From NCBI GenBank assembly GCA_024276465.1, contig JAJRXD010000115.1, forward strand, positions 1-53,928: DNA of 53,928 nucleotides. The letters are read 5' to 3'. The notes under the pieces were generated by a model. It was not told the DNA's origin. It saw nothing but the letters and a program-made list of their open reading frames with translations, and ran no database searches. The translations under genes were made by a program, and so were the position numbers. Shown here one piece after another: positions 36,066-45,841 of this stretch (its first letter is position 1; each line of letters starts with the position of its first letter). This DNA comes from Deltaproteobacteria bacterium (lineage in GTDB: Bacteria; Desulfobacterota; WTBG01; CAIYCZ01; CAIRTM01).

Positions 36066-38723
36066 TTACTTACTGAAAACCAGTCTGTCAAGTATCTCAA
36101 ACACAACCTCCCTTTTAATTGGCTTTGGGACATAGTCATCCATTCCTGCTTCAATACATTCTTCTCTGTCACCTTTCATTGCATTGGCAGTCATGGCAAC
36201 TATTGGTACGTGAGGCCGGGCTTTGGATTTACCGGAAGCCTGTTCAAATACCCTGATTTTTTCTGTTGCTTCAAGACCGTCCATCTCTGGCATCTGTACA
36301 TCCATGAAAATCAGGTCAAAAGTCTCAGGGGCTGCCGTGTACTTTTTACATGCATCTATGCCGTTTACAACTGTCTGCACCTGGTAGCCTGCCTTTGTCA
36401 GCATCTTCTCTGCAAGCTTCTGGTTAACCGGATTATCCTCTGCAAGAAGGATCCTCACGGATCTCTTATACTCTTCAGCAACTGTATGTTTGGTTATGAT
36501 ATGCCTTTCTGTCTCAGCAGCCTCTACCTGTTTTGCTTCACTGTTTCCAAGTATACTTTCAAGCATCCTGTAAAGGTTTTTTCTGCGAATAGGTTTTGTC
36601 AGAAATGCGTCAAACCCTGCCTGCTCACATTCCTTTGCATCCATTTGGGAAGATACGGCTACAAGAGGAATATCTGTCAGATGATTTTTTGGATCACGGA
36701 TCTTTCCTGCAAGCTCAATACCGCTCATACCGGGCATCTGAATATCAGTAAGACAAATATCAAACGGTTCATGCATCTGCAGAGCTTTTTGCAGGGTCTG
36801 AACTGCCTGCTCTCCCCCGGTAAGAGCAACCACACGCACATTGACAAGCCCTAAATAATGTTTCAATATGTCAAGGTTTGTCAGGTTGTCATCAACTATC
36901 AGGACCTTTTTCCCTGAAACAGAAACCGGGACAACCCTCTTTTTATCCTCCTCTTTTGTTTTCTCAAGCCATGCCGTAAAGTGGAATGTGCTTCCAGTGC
37001 CTGTTTCACTTTCTGCCCAGACATCACCGTTCATCAACCTTGATATCGTCCTGCAAATGGTAAGGCCAAGACCAGTACCACCGTACTTTCTTGTGGTTGA
37101 CCCATCAGCCTGAGAAAAAGCTTCAAAAATGCCTGCTTCCTTGCCTGCAGGGATTCCTATGCCGGTATCCCGGATTGTTGTGTGAATCTTTACCCTGTTT
37201 TCATTTTCCTCTTCAATGTCAAGACCTATCTCAATTTCTCCGGATTCTGTAAACTTGGAAGCATTGCCCATGAGATTGGTAATAACCTGCCTGAAACGCG
37301 TTGGGTCTCCCTTTACCTGCGAGGGCAGATCATCACCAATATGGCATAGTATCTCAACCGGCTTGCCTGCAACCTTGGGCCTGATTATCTCGCAGATATC
37401 ATATGCTAAAAGCTCAGGGTCAAAATCTATCTTTTCCATATCCATCTGCCCGGCCTCGATCTTGGAAAAATCAAGGATGTCATTTATCAGGGTAAGAAGG
37501 GCCTCTCCGCTTCGTTTAATTGTTTTTGCATACTCTATCTGCTCCCCGTCCATGCCGGTGTCAAGCATCAGATCTGTAAACCCTATTACACCGTTCATGG
37601 GTGTTCGGATCTCGTGACTCATATTTGCTAAAAATTCACTTTTGGCCATATTGGCCATTTCTGCCTGCAGGGCCATCTCGTTAGACTTGGCAACTGCCTG
37701 TTCAAGCTGCAGGTTGATGTTTTCGGTGTTAATCTTTTCCTGTTGCAGCTTTTCCTCAGCCTTCTTACGGCTGTTCACTTCATTCTGAAGATCAGCGTTT
37801 AATGCTTTCAACTCTCTGGTCCTGTCAGCCACACGCTGTTCTAAAGATTCACACACTGAGTGCAGTTTCTCAACCATAACATTGAAACTCTTTGCCAGTA
37901 TCCCAATTTCATCATTACCACAGTCATCTAAAGGTTTAATCAGCGAGTCATCTTTTTGCTCGGCAGCATTTCTAAAATGATTGGTAAGCAGCACAATTTT
38001 ACTTTCAATCAGGGAATAGAAGAGCAGATACAGAGCAACCAGCAGAACAAACAAACCAATAATCATAACAATAGAATTTGCAGCAGTATGTCTAATAGCA
38101 GCTGATCTGTATTTTGAAACCGGAACTGCAACACTATCCAGCGCAATAACATCACCTGAAGAGCGATAAAAACCGTTTTTGTCACCATATCGTTCCAGCA
38201 GAGATTTTGGAGCATCCTTTGGGTCACCGTGGCAGCGAAGACACTTCTGCCTCATCCGTATTGCATGAAAATGAGCCTGGTACAGTTCCCCATCCAACTC
38301 AATCTGTCCTGACCATTCTTCAACTTTTGGGTTTTCGTTGAAATAATTGATCATTTCAAGTTCCCTGGCACTTGCCTGGTTAAGAGGATTCCTGGGATTA
38401 TCCGATGAAAACTTGATAATATAATCTGGAAACTGCTTTCGGACTTTATCGAAAATACTTCGTGCAACAAAATATGTTGACATTATTTCAGGTATGAATT
38501 GGTCATGATCAACATGTTGCTCATCGAATGGGCTGATGGTTTCTGCAACATATTGGCGAACAGCAAGGTTAAAGCTTAATACAAGCTCATCCTGTAAAAG
38601 CAGCAACTCATTAGTATGAGACTGGTTTTGGGACCATGTTCGAAAAAGAATAAAACCTGAAAAAATAAGTGCAAATATCCCGACTATGATTAAAAACTTA
38701 CTTCTAATAGTACAGGGAATCAT
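36066..38723 (-). CDS. Hybrid sensor histidine kinase with periplasmic DUF3365-like CxxCH domain and two receivers
   Basis: The 885-residue protein begins with a membrane helix (about 10-28), then a periplasmic domain (about 30-212) with CLRCH at 161-165, a c-type haem attachment motif, in a DUF3365/Tll0287-like context. A second helix (215-237), HAMP (about 238-295) and coiled coil follow. HisKA has its histidine at 370 in [15 protein letters not shown]. The ATPase has DTGIGIP and GGTGLGL. Receiver 1 contains [11 protein letters not shown] and receiver 2 contains [11 protein letters not shown]. The layout suggests redox or ligand sensing through haem and a phosphorelay. No HPt domain is fused, so a separate HPt protein or direct receiver output is needed. 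Confidence 0.93.
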   Translation of the reverse strand: MIPCTIRSKFLIIVGIFALIFSGFILFRTWSQNQSHTNELLLLQDELVLSFNLAVRQYVAETISPFDEQHVDHDQFIPEIMSTYFVARSIFDKVRKQFPDYIIKFSSDNPRNPLNQASARELEMINYFNENPKVEEWSGQIELDGELYQAHFHAIRMRQKCLRCHGDPKDAPKSLLERYGDKNGFYRSSGDVIALDSVAVPVSKYRSAAIRHTAANSIVMIIGLFVLLVALYLLFYSLIESKIVLLTNHFRNAAEQKDDSLIKPLDDCGNDEIGILAKSFNVMVEKLHSVCESLEQRVADRTRELKALNADLQNEVNSRKKAEEKLQQEKINTENINLQLEQAVAKSNEMALQAEMANMAKSEFLANMSHEIRTPMNGVIGFTDLMLDTGMDGEQIEYAKTIKRSGEALLTLINDILDFSKIEAGQMDMEKIDFDPELLAYDICEIIRPKVAGKPVEILCHIGDDLPSQVKGDPTRFRQVITNLMGNASKFTESGEIEIGLDIEEENENRVKIHTTIRDTGIGIPAGKEAGIFEAFSQADGSTTRKYGGTGLGLTICRTISRLMNGDVWAESETGTGSTFHFTAWLEKTKEEDKKRVVPVSVSGKKVLIVDDNLTNLDILKHYLGLVNVRVVALTGGEQAVQTLQKALQMHEPFDICLTDIQMPGMSGIELAGKIRDPKNHLTDIPLVAVSSQMDAKECEQAGFDAFLTKPIRRKNLYRMLESILGNSEAKQVEAAETERHIITKHTVAEEYKRSVRILLAEDNPVNQKLAEKMLTKAGYQVQTVVNGIDACKKYTAAPETFDLIFMDVQMPEMDGLEATEKIRVFEQASGKSKARPHVPIVAMTANAMKGDREECIEAGMDDYVPKPIKREVVFEILDRLVFSK

Positions 38724-39031
38724 TTTTATGCCCTTTGTTATAGATTGTTACTCATTGTTCATGTTTATCAAAAATTTCTATTTGTGATTTTTGTCATTTC
38801 AGAGTCGCCAGAAAATATCGGAATTAATCTGTTATATCTTTAAATTATTTTTCTATTCCGGATTTTGCAGCAGGAATTACAGCAAGGCACAGCAACCATC
38901 ATCAAAACGCTTTGCTGCCACGATTTCGCAACGCAGACATCACTGGAAAATTCAATATACAGGTTGCTTCTTGAAACAAGGGGGGATATCAGGGGGTTGA
39001 AATAAAAAGAAATGTTCAGGGAAAAGATTTA
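38724..39031. other. 308-base intergenic region
   Basis: This lies upstream of the histidine kinase and downstream of the small gene at 39032-39331. I find no palindrome, coding frame or clear promoter here. A promoter for the kinase must be present, given the gap. Confidence 0.5.
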
Positions 39032-39331
39032 TTAATCCAGGGCAAGGAAAAGAACCCTTTTACTTTCAAGTTGATGTATTTCAGAAGCAGTATAAGTATC
39101 TTCTGAAATTTTACTTTTAAGCTTGTAAACTTCTTCTACAGCCTTCTTAAAGTCAGGCAATGCTGTTTCAGAAGCTTTTCTGTTTTCTTCCATCACCTGT
39201 TTTTTGTTATTGTTTGACAAAGCAATGATATCTTCTGTTCTATCTGTTTTTTCAGCTTTTGAACGTCTTTCAGGTGTTTTGTCTTCGTTCTTCATCTGCT
39301 TTATCGGAAAAAATTCTGCATTGATCTTCAT
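39032..39331 (-). CDS. Small charged hypothetical protein
   Basis: The 99-residue protein is rich in Lys and Glu and predicted mostly helical. Its layout is a disordered N-terminal half with KTPERRSKAEKTDRT, then DIIALSNNNKKQVME, and a C-terminal helix-turn pattern ending LESKRVLFLALD. A CCGGAG element sits 10 bases before ATG, supporting translation. The order of segments is loosely like anti-sigma factor FlgM, but key FlgM residues cannot be confirmed by eye, so the function is left open. It lies alone between the kinase and a spermidine-synthase-like gene on the same strand. Confidence 0.7.
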   Translation of the reverse strand: MKINAEFFPIKQMKNEDKTPERRSKAEKTDRTEDIIALSNNNKKQVMEENRKASETALPDFKKAVEEVYKLKSKISEDTYTASEIHQLESKRVLFLALD

Positions 39332-39427
39332 TAATAATGTCTCCGGAAAACAATTGTTTTTAAAGATTCCTGCACGCTGTACTTATCGACAGTTTTTATA
39401 ATATCTGAAGGATAATTACAAACAGTT

Positions 39428-41803
39428 TTACTGTGCTCCAGCCAAACCCCTCCTTAAATTTATTACAAGAAAGCCCACACAGGTCAATTTCAGCAGGGCA
39501 ATAAAAAAACATGTATTCTGAATTCCGAAAAGAGGCAAAAGAACAACACCGGTTAAAAAAGATCCGAAGCACGCTCCAAAATGGTCCGCAGCATCAACTG
39601 AGCCTGCTGTAGAACCACTCTCACAACCACTGCTGATAAGCAGATGGCATACCAGCGGAAACTCCATTCCTGTAAACAGGGCTATTACAAATATAAGTAC
39701 AAAATAGAAGTATTCTGTTAAAAAAAATGGAGTTATGCCGGCATTTGCAGTTTTAGAAATCAGCGAAAGTATGAACGGGGAAGCTGCAGCATAAGCAAAT
39801 ATTATAATCTCAAGTGTAATAAGGAGTTCAAACCTGACAAACTGCGATCTTTTCAGCCATCTGCGCATAAAAAGGCTTCCAACAGCAATCCCCATCATGA
39901 AAAGTGCAACCACAACCCCAATTTTTTCATATATATATCCAAAAAAACTCTGGAACATAAAAACAAGGACCATCTCCATAGCCATACCAGCATACCCTGT
40001 AGTACCAATCGCCCAGAGACAACTGAAACGAATCATTATTTCTCTGTTTTTCACTAAAAAACCCATACATCCTGAAAGAAAAATAAGGACGATCGCAATA
40101 TAAAAACACCAGACGCCTTTCTCCTTAATATCCCGGAAAAAACCAATCTCTCCCTTTTCTCCTGAAAGCATGTCCCATAGAACAAGATTATAAAAATAAG
40201 TAACAGGATGAAAGTCTGTATTAATATGCAGGTCTTTTTTTGCAGTCAGTGCATTTTCCAGAAACTCAATTCTGTCTTTCTGCAGCAGCCATTCAAAAAG
40301 CAGGGGTGAAAAGTTTTCTGTATTAATATTTCTCTTCTCATACCGCATGGAAAGAACACCCGGGTCTTTTGTAAAAAGCCCATCTGCAGTACCGGCAAAA
40401 AAATAATTTCTTTCGCCCGGAACAACCATAACAAAAGGGAAAACATTTGAAAGTCCAGCATAAAGAGATCCATTGTAATCAGCAATTTCACGGCTGATAT
40501 AATTTGCTGTTGATGACATCCCTATTATCAGGACACCTTTATCCGAGAGAATTTTTCGTACCTCATTAAAAAAATCCACTGTATAAAACCTGTTCAGGAG
40601 GGCTGTTGAAGGATCGGGGGTCAAAACAATAACCAGATCATATTTCCCCCCAGCCTCTTTAACAAACCTGCGGCCATCCATATGAAAAACCTCTACCCTC
40701 CTGTCTTTGACTGCTTTTTTGTCACCTGGTTTTAAAAAAGGGTAGATTATCCGGACAAATTCAGGGTCAAGCTCAACATAGTCCACAGATTTCACAGGGT
40801 GTTTGAGCATCTCCTTCAAAAAACCTGTTATTCCTCCTCCTATTAACAGAACCCGCCCGGGATCAGGATGCTCTGAAAGGAAAAAATGGGCTCTGAGAGC
40901 TGACTGATATTCATCAGGATATGTGCCTGACAAAATTCCATTTCCAAAAATACCATACTGCTCCTGGGCTTCGGCAAGAACAATGTTCTGGTACTGCGAA
41001 TCCCTGCTTACAATAAGCTTCAGACCGGTTTGAAAGGTATTCCACCTGAGCTTCTCCAGATATCTGTCAAAATCCCGGGGGCTTCCTCTAATGATGACAA
41101 TTAGAACAACGAGTGACAGGAAAAACAATAATGCTTTTAAAAAACCCGAACCCTGCCTGACATAACATGCAAGTAAAAAAGAGGTTGAGAAAATCAGCAG
41201 GCAGCCCCATGCAAAAACAACCATCGGAGGGTACATGGGAATCAGCAAAAAAGAGATAATAATACCGCCTGCCAGGCTGCCTGCTGACTCCCAAATATAA
41301 ACCCATCCTATTTCAATACTCCCCCTTGAACTGTTCCCGATAAGCACCCGGCATGCCAGGGGGAAAACAACACCCACCATAAAACTGAAAGGAGTTATCG
41401 AAATAAAAGTTGCAGCTGCAATATGAGCTGCTGATGCATATCCACCCGGAGGAACTTCGAATATTGCTCTAACCACTCTCATAACAGGTATTAACAAAAA
41501 GGGGAGCAGGCACAGGAGAACAACGAAAACAAGGAAAACCGGTATTACATGGTCTGTTTTTTTACGGATCTTTCCCCCGACACAGGATCCTATCCCTATA
41601 CCGGCAAACCATCCTGAAAATATTATTCCTATACAAAGTTCATTCCCCAGAAACACCACAAGCAGTTCACGAATAAAATAGATCTGGGCAGCAATAGAGT
41701 ACGCGCCTATCAAAACAAATATTAATGTTAACAAATAAATGTTTGACCTTTTGGTTCTAATTCTGTTACTAACTTTATCTATCTTCCTGGAACTTTTTTT
41801 CAT
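39428..41803 (-). CDS. Membrane-embedded spermidine-synthase-like protein
   Basis: The 791-residue protein has about six to seven N-terminal membrane segments (about 20-235), a soluble domain (about 240-530) and a second membrane bundle (about 560-785). The soluble domain reads RVLLIGGGITGFLKEML and VDYVELDPEFVRI (SAM/decarboxy-SAM-binding Rossmann loop), then VFHMDGRRFVKE and YDLVIVLTPDPSTALLNRFYT, the aminopropyltransferase core. Fused transporter-like/spermidine-synthase proteins are widespread but mostly uncharacterised. The catalytic aspartate is replaced by TPDPS (normally DxxDP), so polyamine synthesis is not assured. Its 5' end is divergent from the PilZ gene, 49 bases away. Confidence 0.85.
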   Translation of the reverse strand: MKKSSRKIDKVSNRIRTKRSNIYLLTLIFVLIGAYSIAAQIYFIRELLVVFLGNELCIGIIFSGWFAGIGIGSCVGGKIRKKTDHVIPVFLVFVVLLCLLPFLLIPVMRVVRAIFEVPPGGYASAAHIAAATFISITPFSFMVGVVFPLACRVLIGNSSRGSIEIGWVYIWESAGSLAGGIIISFLLIPMYPPMVVFAWGCLLIFSTSFLLACYVRQGSGFLKALLFFLSLVVLIVIIRGSPRDFDRYLEKLRWNTFQTGLKLIVSRDSQYQNIVLAEAQEQYGIFGNGILSGTYPDEYQSALRAHFFLSEHPDPGRVLLIGGGITGFLKEMLKHPVKSVDYVELDPEFVRIIYPFLKPGDKKAVKDRRVEVFHMDGRRFVKEAGGKYDLVIVLTPDPSTALLNRFYTVDFFNEVRKILSDKGVLIIGMSSTANYISREIADYNGSLYAGLSNVFPFVMVVPGERNYFFAGTADGLFTKDPGVLSMRYEKRNINTENFSPLLFEWLLQKDRIEFLENALTAKKDLHINTDFHPVTYFYNLVLWDMLSGEKGEIGFFRDIKEKGVWCFYIAIVLIFLSGCMGFLVKNREIMIRFSCLWAIGTTGYAGMAMEMVLVFMFQSFFGYIYEKIGVVVALFMMGIAVGSLFMRRWLKRSQFVRFELLITLEIIIFAYAAASPFILSLISKTANAGITPFFLTEYFYFVLIFVIALFTGMEFPLVCHLLISSGCESGSTAGSVDAADHFGACFGSFLTGVVLLPLFGIQNTCFFIALLKLTCVGFLVINLRRGLAGAQ

Positions 41804-41852
41804 GGTAAATTCAGGTTATAATAGGAGATTCAACAAAACAAGAGTCTTATTT

Positions 41853-42215
41853 ATGGAAAGAGAAAAAAGAGCACGTACAAGAATTCCTCTGCATTTTGAT
41901 ACAGTTGTTGAAGTTAACGGAAAAAAGGTCTCTGCTAAGACATTTGACCTCAGCATGAGGGGTATCCAGTGTTCCCCTGACCCTGAATTTAAAGCGGGCC
42001 GTACATGCCGCGTTGTCTTTATACTCAGCCCTGAAATAAGGTTCAAGGTTGAAGCTGTAATTGCAAGGGCATCCGGAGATAAAACAGGATTTTTTTTTGT
42101 AAGCATGGGAGAAGACAGTTTTTACCATCTTAAAAAACTTGTGCAGTACAATTCGAATGATCCTGACAAAATAGAAAATGAAATGGCAACACCAGTTAAA
42201 AACAGACAAAAATGA
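41853..42215 (+). CDS. PilZ-domain protein (c-di-GMP receptor-like)
   Basis: I choose ATG at 41853 (120 residues, MEREKRARTRIPLHF). A longer frame from 41739 overlaps the divergent gene and adds a family-foreign leader. R6 and R10 form RxxxR and D32-G37 is DLSMRG (DxSxxG), the two c-di-GMP-binding motifs. The rest is a compact beta-barrel typical of stand-alone PilZ proteins. Its stop overlaps the ATG of the MscS-like gene (ATGA), so the two are translationally coupled, suggesting c-di-GMP input to, or co-expression with, the channel. Confidence 0.88.
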   Translation: MEREKRARTRIPLHFDTVVEVNGKKVSAKTFDLSMRGIQCSPDPEFKAGRTCRVVFILSPEIRFKVEAVIARASGDKTGFFFVSMGEDSFYHLKKLVQYNSNDPDKIENEMATPVKNRQK

Positions 42216-43348
42216 GCTTTAAGGTATTCATCAAAGAATTTCTCAGTCTCTTCAAAACAGACAGTGTTATTCTGGGCATACCCGGCTTAACAATTATTGC
42301 CGTTGCAGCCATACTTACTATAACATTGCTTTTTCGAAGGCTGTTTTCACTTGTAGTAATAAAATATTTCCAGACACTGGCCAGAAAAACAAAAACAGAG
42401 CTTGACGATACTTTAATACAAGTTCTTGAAAAGCCGCTGAACTCATTAATAATTCTTCTGGGTTTTATAGCCAGCAGAATGCTTCTGCTATCATACATCA
42501 ACCCTAATCTTGACAATACTCTTCAAAGCCTTCTGCAGTTCTCTCTTGTCATAATTTTGTGCTGGTTTTTTTACTCCAGCGCAGACATTATCTCAGGGTT
42601 CCTGTAAAAATTTGCCCTTAGCACCAAAACTGAGCTTGATGATATCCTGGTTCCCTATATTCGCCTGGTGATAAAAATTGCAGCTGTCATTATTGTCATG
42701 ATGAAGGCTGCCGAGCTTTTCCTTGGCATGTCTGCTGCATCTCTTATAGGGTTAGTCGGTGGCATGGGCCTGACCATAGGGCTGGTTTTCAAAGACATCC
42801 TCTCTAACTGGGTCGGCTGCAGTATTATCTATGTTGACAATCTGTTCCGTGAAGGCGACTGGGTACAGCTTGATGACGGTAAGATTGTGGATGCTGATGT
42901 TGAAACCATAGGGATTCGCAGCACAAAGTTCCGCAACTTTGACAAAACCATTTCTGTTGTACCCAACAATACCATTGTCAGCTCGGTGGTTAAAAACTGG
43001 TCAAAAATGTACAAACGGCGTGTGAAATACAGCTTCAAAATTGACGGCATAACAGTAGTAAAGCTTGAACGTATCCTTTCGGGAATTCGTGAGATCCTGA
43101 CAAGCGATGAGGATGTCCATCAGGAATTTCACATGGTAAATTTCAGGGAGTTTGAGGGGAATGCCCGCATTATTCGACTGTACTATTTTTCCAGGACAAC
43201 ACTATGGAAAGAGCATGAGCAGGTTCGCGAAAACATAAACATTAAAATATTAAAACTGTTTGAAAATGAGGGGATTGAAAGGCTGGCCTATACAATTGTT
43301 GACCTGAGCGAAGACCGTCCACACGATTTTGAAGTAACAAAGGCATAG
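42212..43348 (+). pseudogene. MscS-family mechanosensitive channel interrupted by in-frame TAA
   Basis: Residues 1-131 (ending at TAA 42605-42607) contain the N-terminal membrane helices. The same frame continues without shift as KFALSTKTELDDILVPYIRL into the pore helix AASLIGLVGGMGLTIGLVFKDIL, the beta domain (REGDWVQLDDGK, VETIGIRSTKFRNFD, VVPNNTIVSS) and the C-terminal alpha/beta domain. The 3' part has its own ATG at 42668 and would make a 226-residue protein retaining the pore helix but lacking outer helices. A single base change would restore the full 378-residue protein, so this is either a fresh nonsense mutation, read-through, or a split gene. Confidence 0.88.
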
Positions 43349-43518
43349 ATGGTTGACGTGTGTTGCGAGTTAAAAAAATATTTCAACCCGTAACACGCAA
43401 TTAGTAACATTTGGCTAACAAAAGATGATATGAAGTAAATATTATTATTTACTTATAAGAAAAGTCTTTACAACAATAAACCAGACACAGAATAAATACC
43501 TGTGAAACAGTTAGCAGG

Positions 43519-44259
43519 TTATTCTGAACTGTTTTTAAAATACTCCTTCTGAACCTTCTGCATATCAATCCATGTTTCCCTTTTTTTATCCGGATTTCTC
43601 AATAGATATGACGGGTGGAAAGTAGGCATAACTTTGATGTCACCAAACTGATAAAACGTACCCCTGAGTTCTGTTATTCCCCTGTCGGTTTCAAGAAGAG
43701 CCTTTGCAGCAATTCTGCCTAAAGTGCAGATAATATCCGGTTTAATGACTTTCAGCTGTTTTTTTAAAAACGGGATACAAGCCCGGACTTCATCATCTCC
43801 CGGATTCCTGTTTTGAGGCGGGCGGCATTTTATGATGTTTGCTATATAAACATCAGCCCTTTTCAGGTTTATTGCGTTTATAATTTTTGTAAGCAACTGA
43901 CCCGCTTTGCCAACAAATGGCCTGCCCTGCATATCTTCATCAGCACCCGGTGCTTCTCCTACAAAAACAAGCCGTGCCTCAGCACTCCCCTCTCCAAAAA
44001 CAATATTTTTCCGTGTTGTATTGAGCTTGCAGCGCCGGCAATCCCCAAGTTCATCCCGCAGCTGTTTCAGCCGGTCTTCCCTGGTTTCCTGGTCATTCAG
44101 ACAGGCAGGACAATGTTCTCTGGATGAACTTTCAGGTTTCTGCAGATAAAACCAGTTTAGCCCTGAAAGCTTCTGGTATTTAAAATAAACTTCAAGGTCG
44201 GAAACAAGATCAAGCAGATCATGGCGTAATTTATCGGTGTAAGTCATAGTCATAGTCAT
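43519..44259 (-). CDS. Family 4 uracil-DNA glycosylase
   Basis: Start set at ATG 44259 (246 residues); the reading frame is open to 44289 and two more in-frame ATGs follow, in a GTCATA triplet repeat. The core has CRRCKLNTTRKNIVFGEG (cysteine pair of the 4Fe-4S cluster), VFVGEAPGADEDMQGRPFVG (motif A, with E in GEAPG), ANIIKCRPPQNRNP (motif with further cysteine), CTLGRIAAKALL and TFHPSYLLRNP (motif B, catalytic His). It removes uracil from DNA. The N-terminal 80 residues contain a CPACLNDQE cysteine pair, seen in longer members. It is downstream of coaBC but separated by a repeat-rich gap. Confidence 0.92.
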   Translation of the reverse strand: MTMTMTYTDKLRHDLLDLVSDLEVYFKYQKLSGLNWFYLQKPESSSREHCPACLNDQETREDRLKQLRDELGDCRRCKLNTTRKNIVFGEGSAEARLVFVGEAPGADEDMQGRPFVGKAGQLLTKIINAINLKRADVYIANIIKCRPPQNRNPGDDEVRACIPFLKKQLKVIKPDIICTLGRIAAKALLETDRGITELRGTFYQFGDIKVMPTFHPSYLLRNPDKKRETWIDMQKVQKEYFKNSSE

Positions 44260-44626
44260 AGTGAAAACAAAACAGAAAAACACGGGCACAGAATTTCTTT
44301 TAATACTAACCGCCCGCTCTCTTCGTTCGCTTAAGACGCTAAGATAATGGATTCCAGGGGTCGAGGATTCAAGGGGTCCAAGGGGTCAAGTGTTTTTCTT
44401 CCGTATCCTTCTGCTATATTACTACATACTGAGACTGCTGCTCTCCTTATCCATATCTTTCTTCTTCAGGAAATCCTTTTGTTGTTCTGTAAATTTCCAA
44501 ACACAGCTTATAGGATTTCTGCCAAACTTTTAACTCTTTATAATTTTTAAACATTTCACTTGACCCCTCGAACCCTGGACTCCTTGAACCCTTTATTTCC
44601 TTTATTCCTTTACAAAACCAATCCCT
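44260..44626. repeat. Repeat-rich gap with inverted termini
   Basis: AGGGGTCAAGTG (44381-44392) is the exact inverse of CACTTGACCCCT (44557-44568). Surrounding AAGGGGTCC / GGGTTCAAGG-type blocks (44349-44392 and 44557-44591) extend the imperfect match. The 160-odd bases between the arms have no coding frame with conserved character. This looks like a non-coding dispersed element. Confidence 0.65.
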
Positions 44627-45841
44627 TCACTTTAGCTCACTTTTTTTCACTATCTGTGCTATTTTGTCCAGTATCCTGTCTGCCAGTTCATCTTTTCCCA
44701 TTGCAGGCAAATCCTCAACTGATCCATCAGCCATAATAATTTCAACCTTATTTATGTCAGTGCCAAAGCCAGTATCATTTCTGCTGACATCGTTTGCAAC
44801 AATCATGTCAAGATTTTTTTTCTTCAACTTCACAAGGGCATTTGAAAACAGATCCTGTGTCTCAGCAGCAAATCCGACAAGAATCCTGCCTGCTTTTTTC
44901 TCTCCTAACGCGGCAAGAATATCACGGGTTTTTTCCATCTCCAGCACCAGGCCTTTATTTTCTTTTTTTATTTTCTGTAATGCAGTATTTGCGGGTCGAT
45001 AGTCTGCCACTGCTGCTGCCTTGATAACAATATCTGTCTGTCCAAATTCGTCCTCCACCGCCAAAGCCATCTCTTCAGCTGTTCTCACCGGAACAAACTT
45101 AACATTCCGTGGCGGAGAAAGGGCTGTAGGCCCGCTTACAAGTGTTACATCAGCTCCCCTGTAAATCAAAGCCCTGGCAATCGAAAATCCCATTTTCCCT
45201 GAAGAGGGATTGGATATGTACCTTACAGGATCAATGGATTCACAGGTAGGGCCTGCAGTAACAAGTGCCCGTTTCTGCTCAAAATCTTTTGTTGAAAGCA
45301 TACATGTTATTTCATCCAGAATATCATCTGCTTCTGCAAGCCTTCCCTCTCCCTGAGCCCCGCACGCAAGATCTCCCCAGCCTGGATTCACAAAATTATA
45401 TGAAAGGTTTTTAAGTATTTTCAGGTTTTTCTGCAGGATGGGATTTTTCCACATGCTCTCATTCATTGCAGGAGCAAACAGCACCGGTGACATGGAAGCC
45501 ATGATAACAGTGGATAAAATGTCATCAGCAATACCACCCGCCACCTTTCCAATAATATTTGCTGTTGCAGGAGCTACAACAATTACATCAGCCCTTCTGG
45601 CAAGAGAAATGTGCCCTATCTCTTTCTCTTCATAGAGTTTGAAAAGGCCTGTTGTTACCGGACTGCCCGAAAGCGTCTGAAAGGTCAGGGGCGCAACAAA
45701 TTCCCGTGCGCTGTCTGTCATAACAACATGAACACACGCACCCTGCTTTACAAGATGTCTTACCAGTTCCGCTGATTTATAAGCTGCAATACAGCCTGTA
45801 ACACCCAGAACTATTTCTCTGCCTTTCAGACTACTCATCAA
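44627..45841 (-). CDS. coaBC: Bifunctional phosphopantothenoylcysteine decarboxylase / phosphopantothenate-cysteine ligase
   Basis: The 404-residue protein has the CoaC flavodoxin half (about 1-185) with IVLGVTGCIAAYKSAELVRH and VLFAPAMNESMWKNP (PXMNXXMW motif). It then has the CoaB half with RALVTAGPTCESIDPVRYISN, SSGKMGFSIARAL, AAVADYRPA and KLKKKNLDMIVANDV (nucleotide-binding lysine motif). It condenses phosphopantothenate with cysteine using CTP and decarboxylates the product, both for coenzyme A synthesis. Length is normal. Its start overlaps the pgsA stop by 4 bases. Confidence 0.96.
   Translation of the reverse strand: MMSSLKGREIVLGVTGCIAAYKSAELVRHLVKQGACVHVVMTDSAREFVAPLTFQTLSGSPVTTGLFKLYEEKEIGHISLARRADVIVVAPATANIIGKVAGGIADDILSTVIMASMSPVLFAPAMNESMWKNPILQKNLKILKNLSYNFVNPGWGDLACGAQGEGRLAEADDILDEITCMLSTKDFEQKRALVTAGPTCESIDPVRYISNPSSGKMGFSIARALIYRGADVTLVSGPTALSPPRNVKFVPVRTAEEMALAVEDEFGQTDIVIKAAAVADYRPANTALQKIKKENKGLVLEMEKTRDILAALGEKKAGRILVGFAAETQDLFSNALVKLKKKNLDMIVANDVSRNDTGFGTDINKVEIIMADGSVEDLPAMGKDELADRILDKIAQIVKKSELK

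Noticed and set aside
36210-36854. 214-codon plus-strand open frame
   Set aside because: It lies wholly antisense to the receiver domains of the histidine kinase and has no motif of its own.
41739-41852. Longer start for the PilZ protein with a hydrophobic leader
   Set aside because: It overlaps the divergent spermidine-synthase-like gene; the MEREKRARTR start fits stand-alone PilZ proteins.
42605-42607. Recoding of the stop in the MscS gene as selenocysteine or pyrrolysine
   Set aside because: The codon is TAA, not TGA or TAG, so known recoding does not apply.
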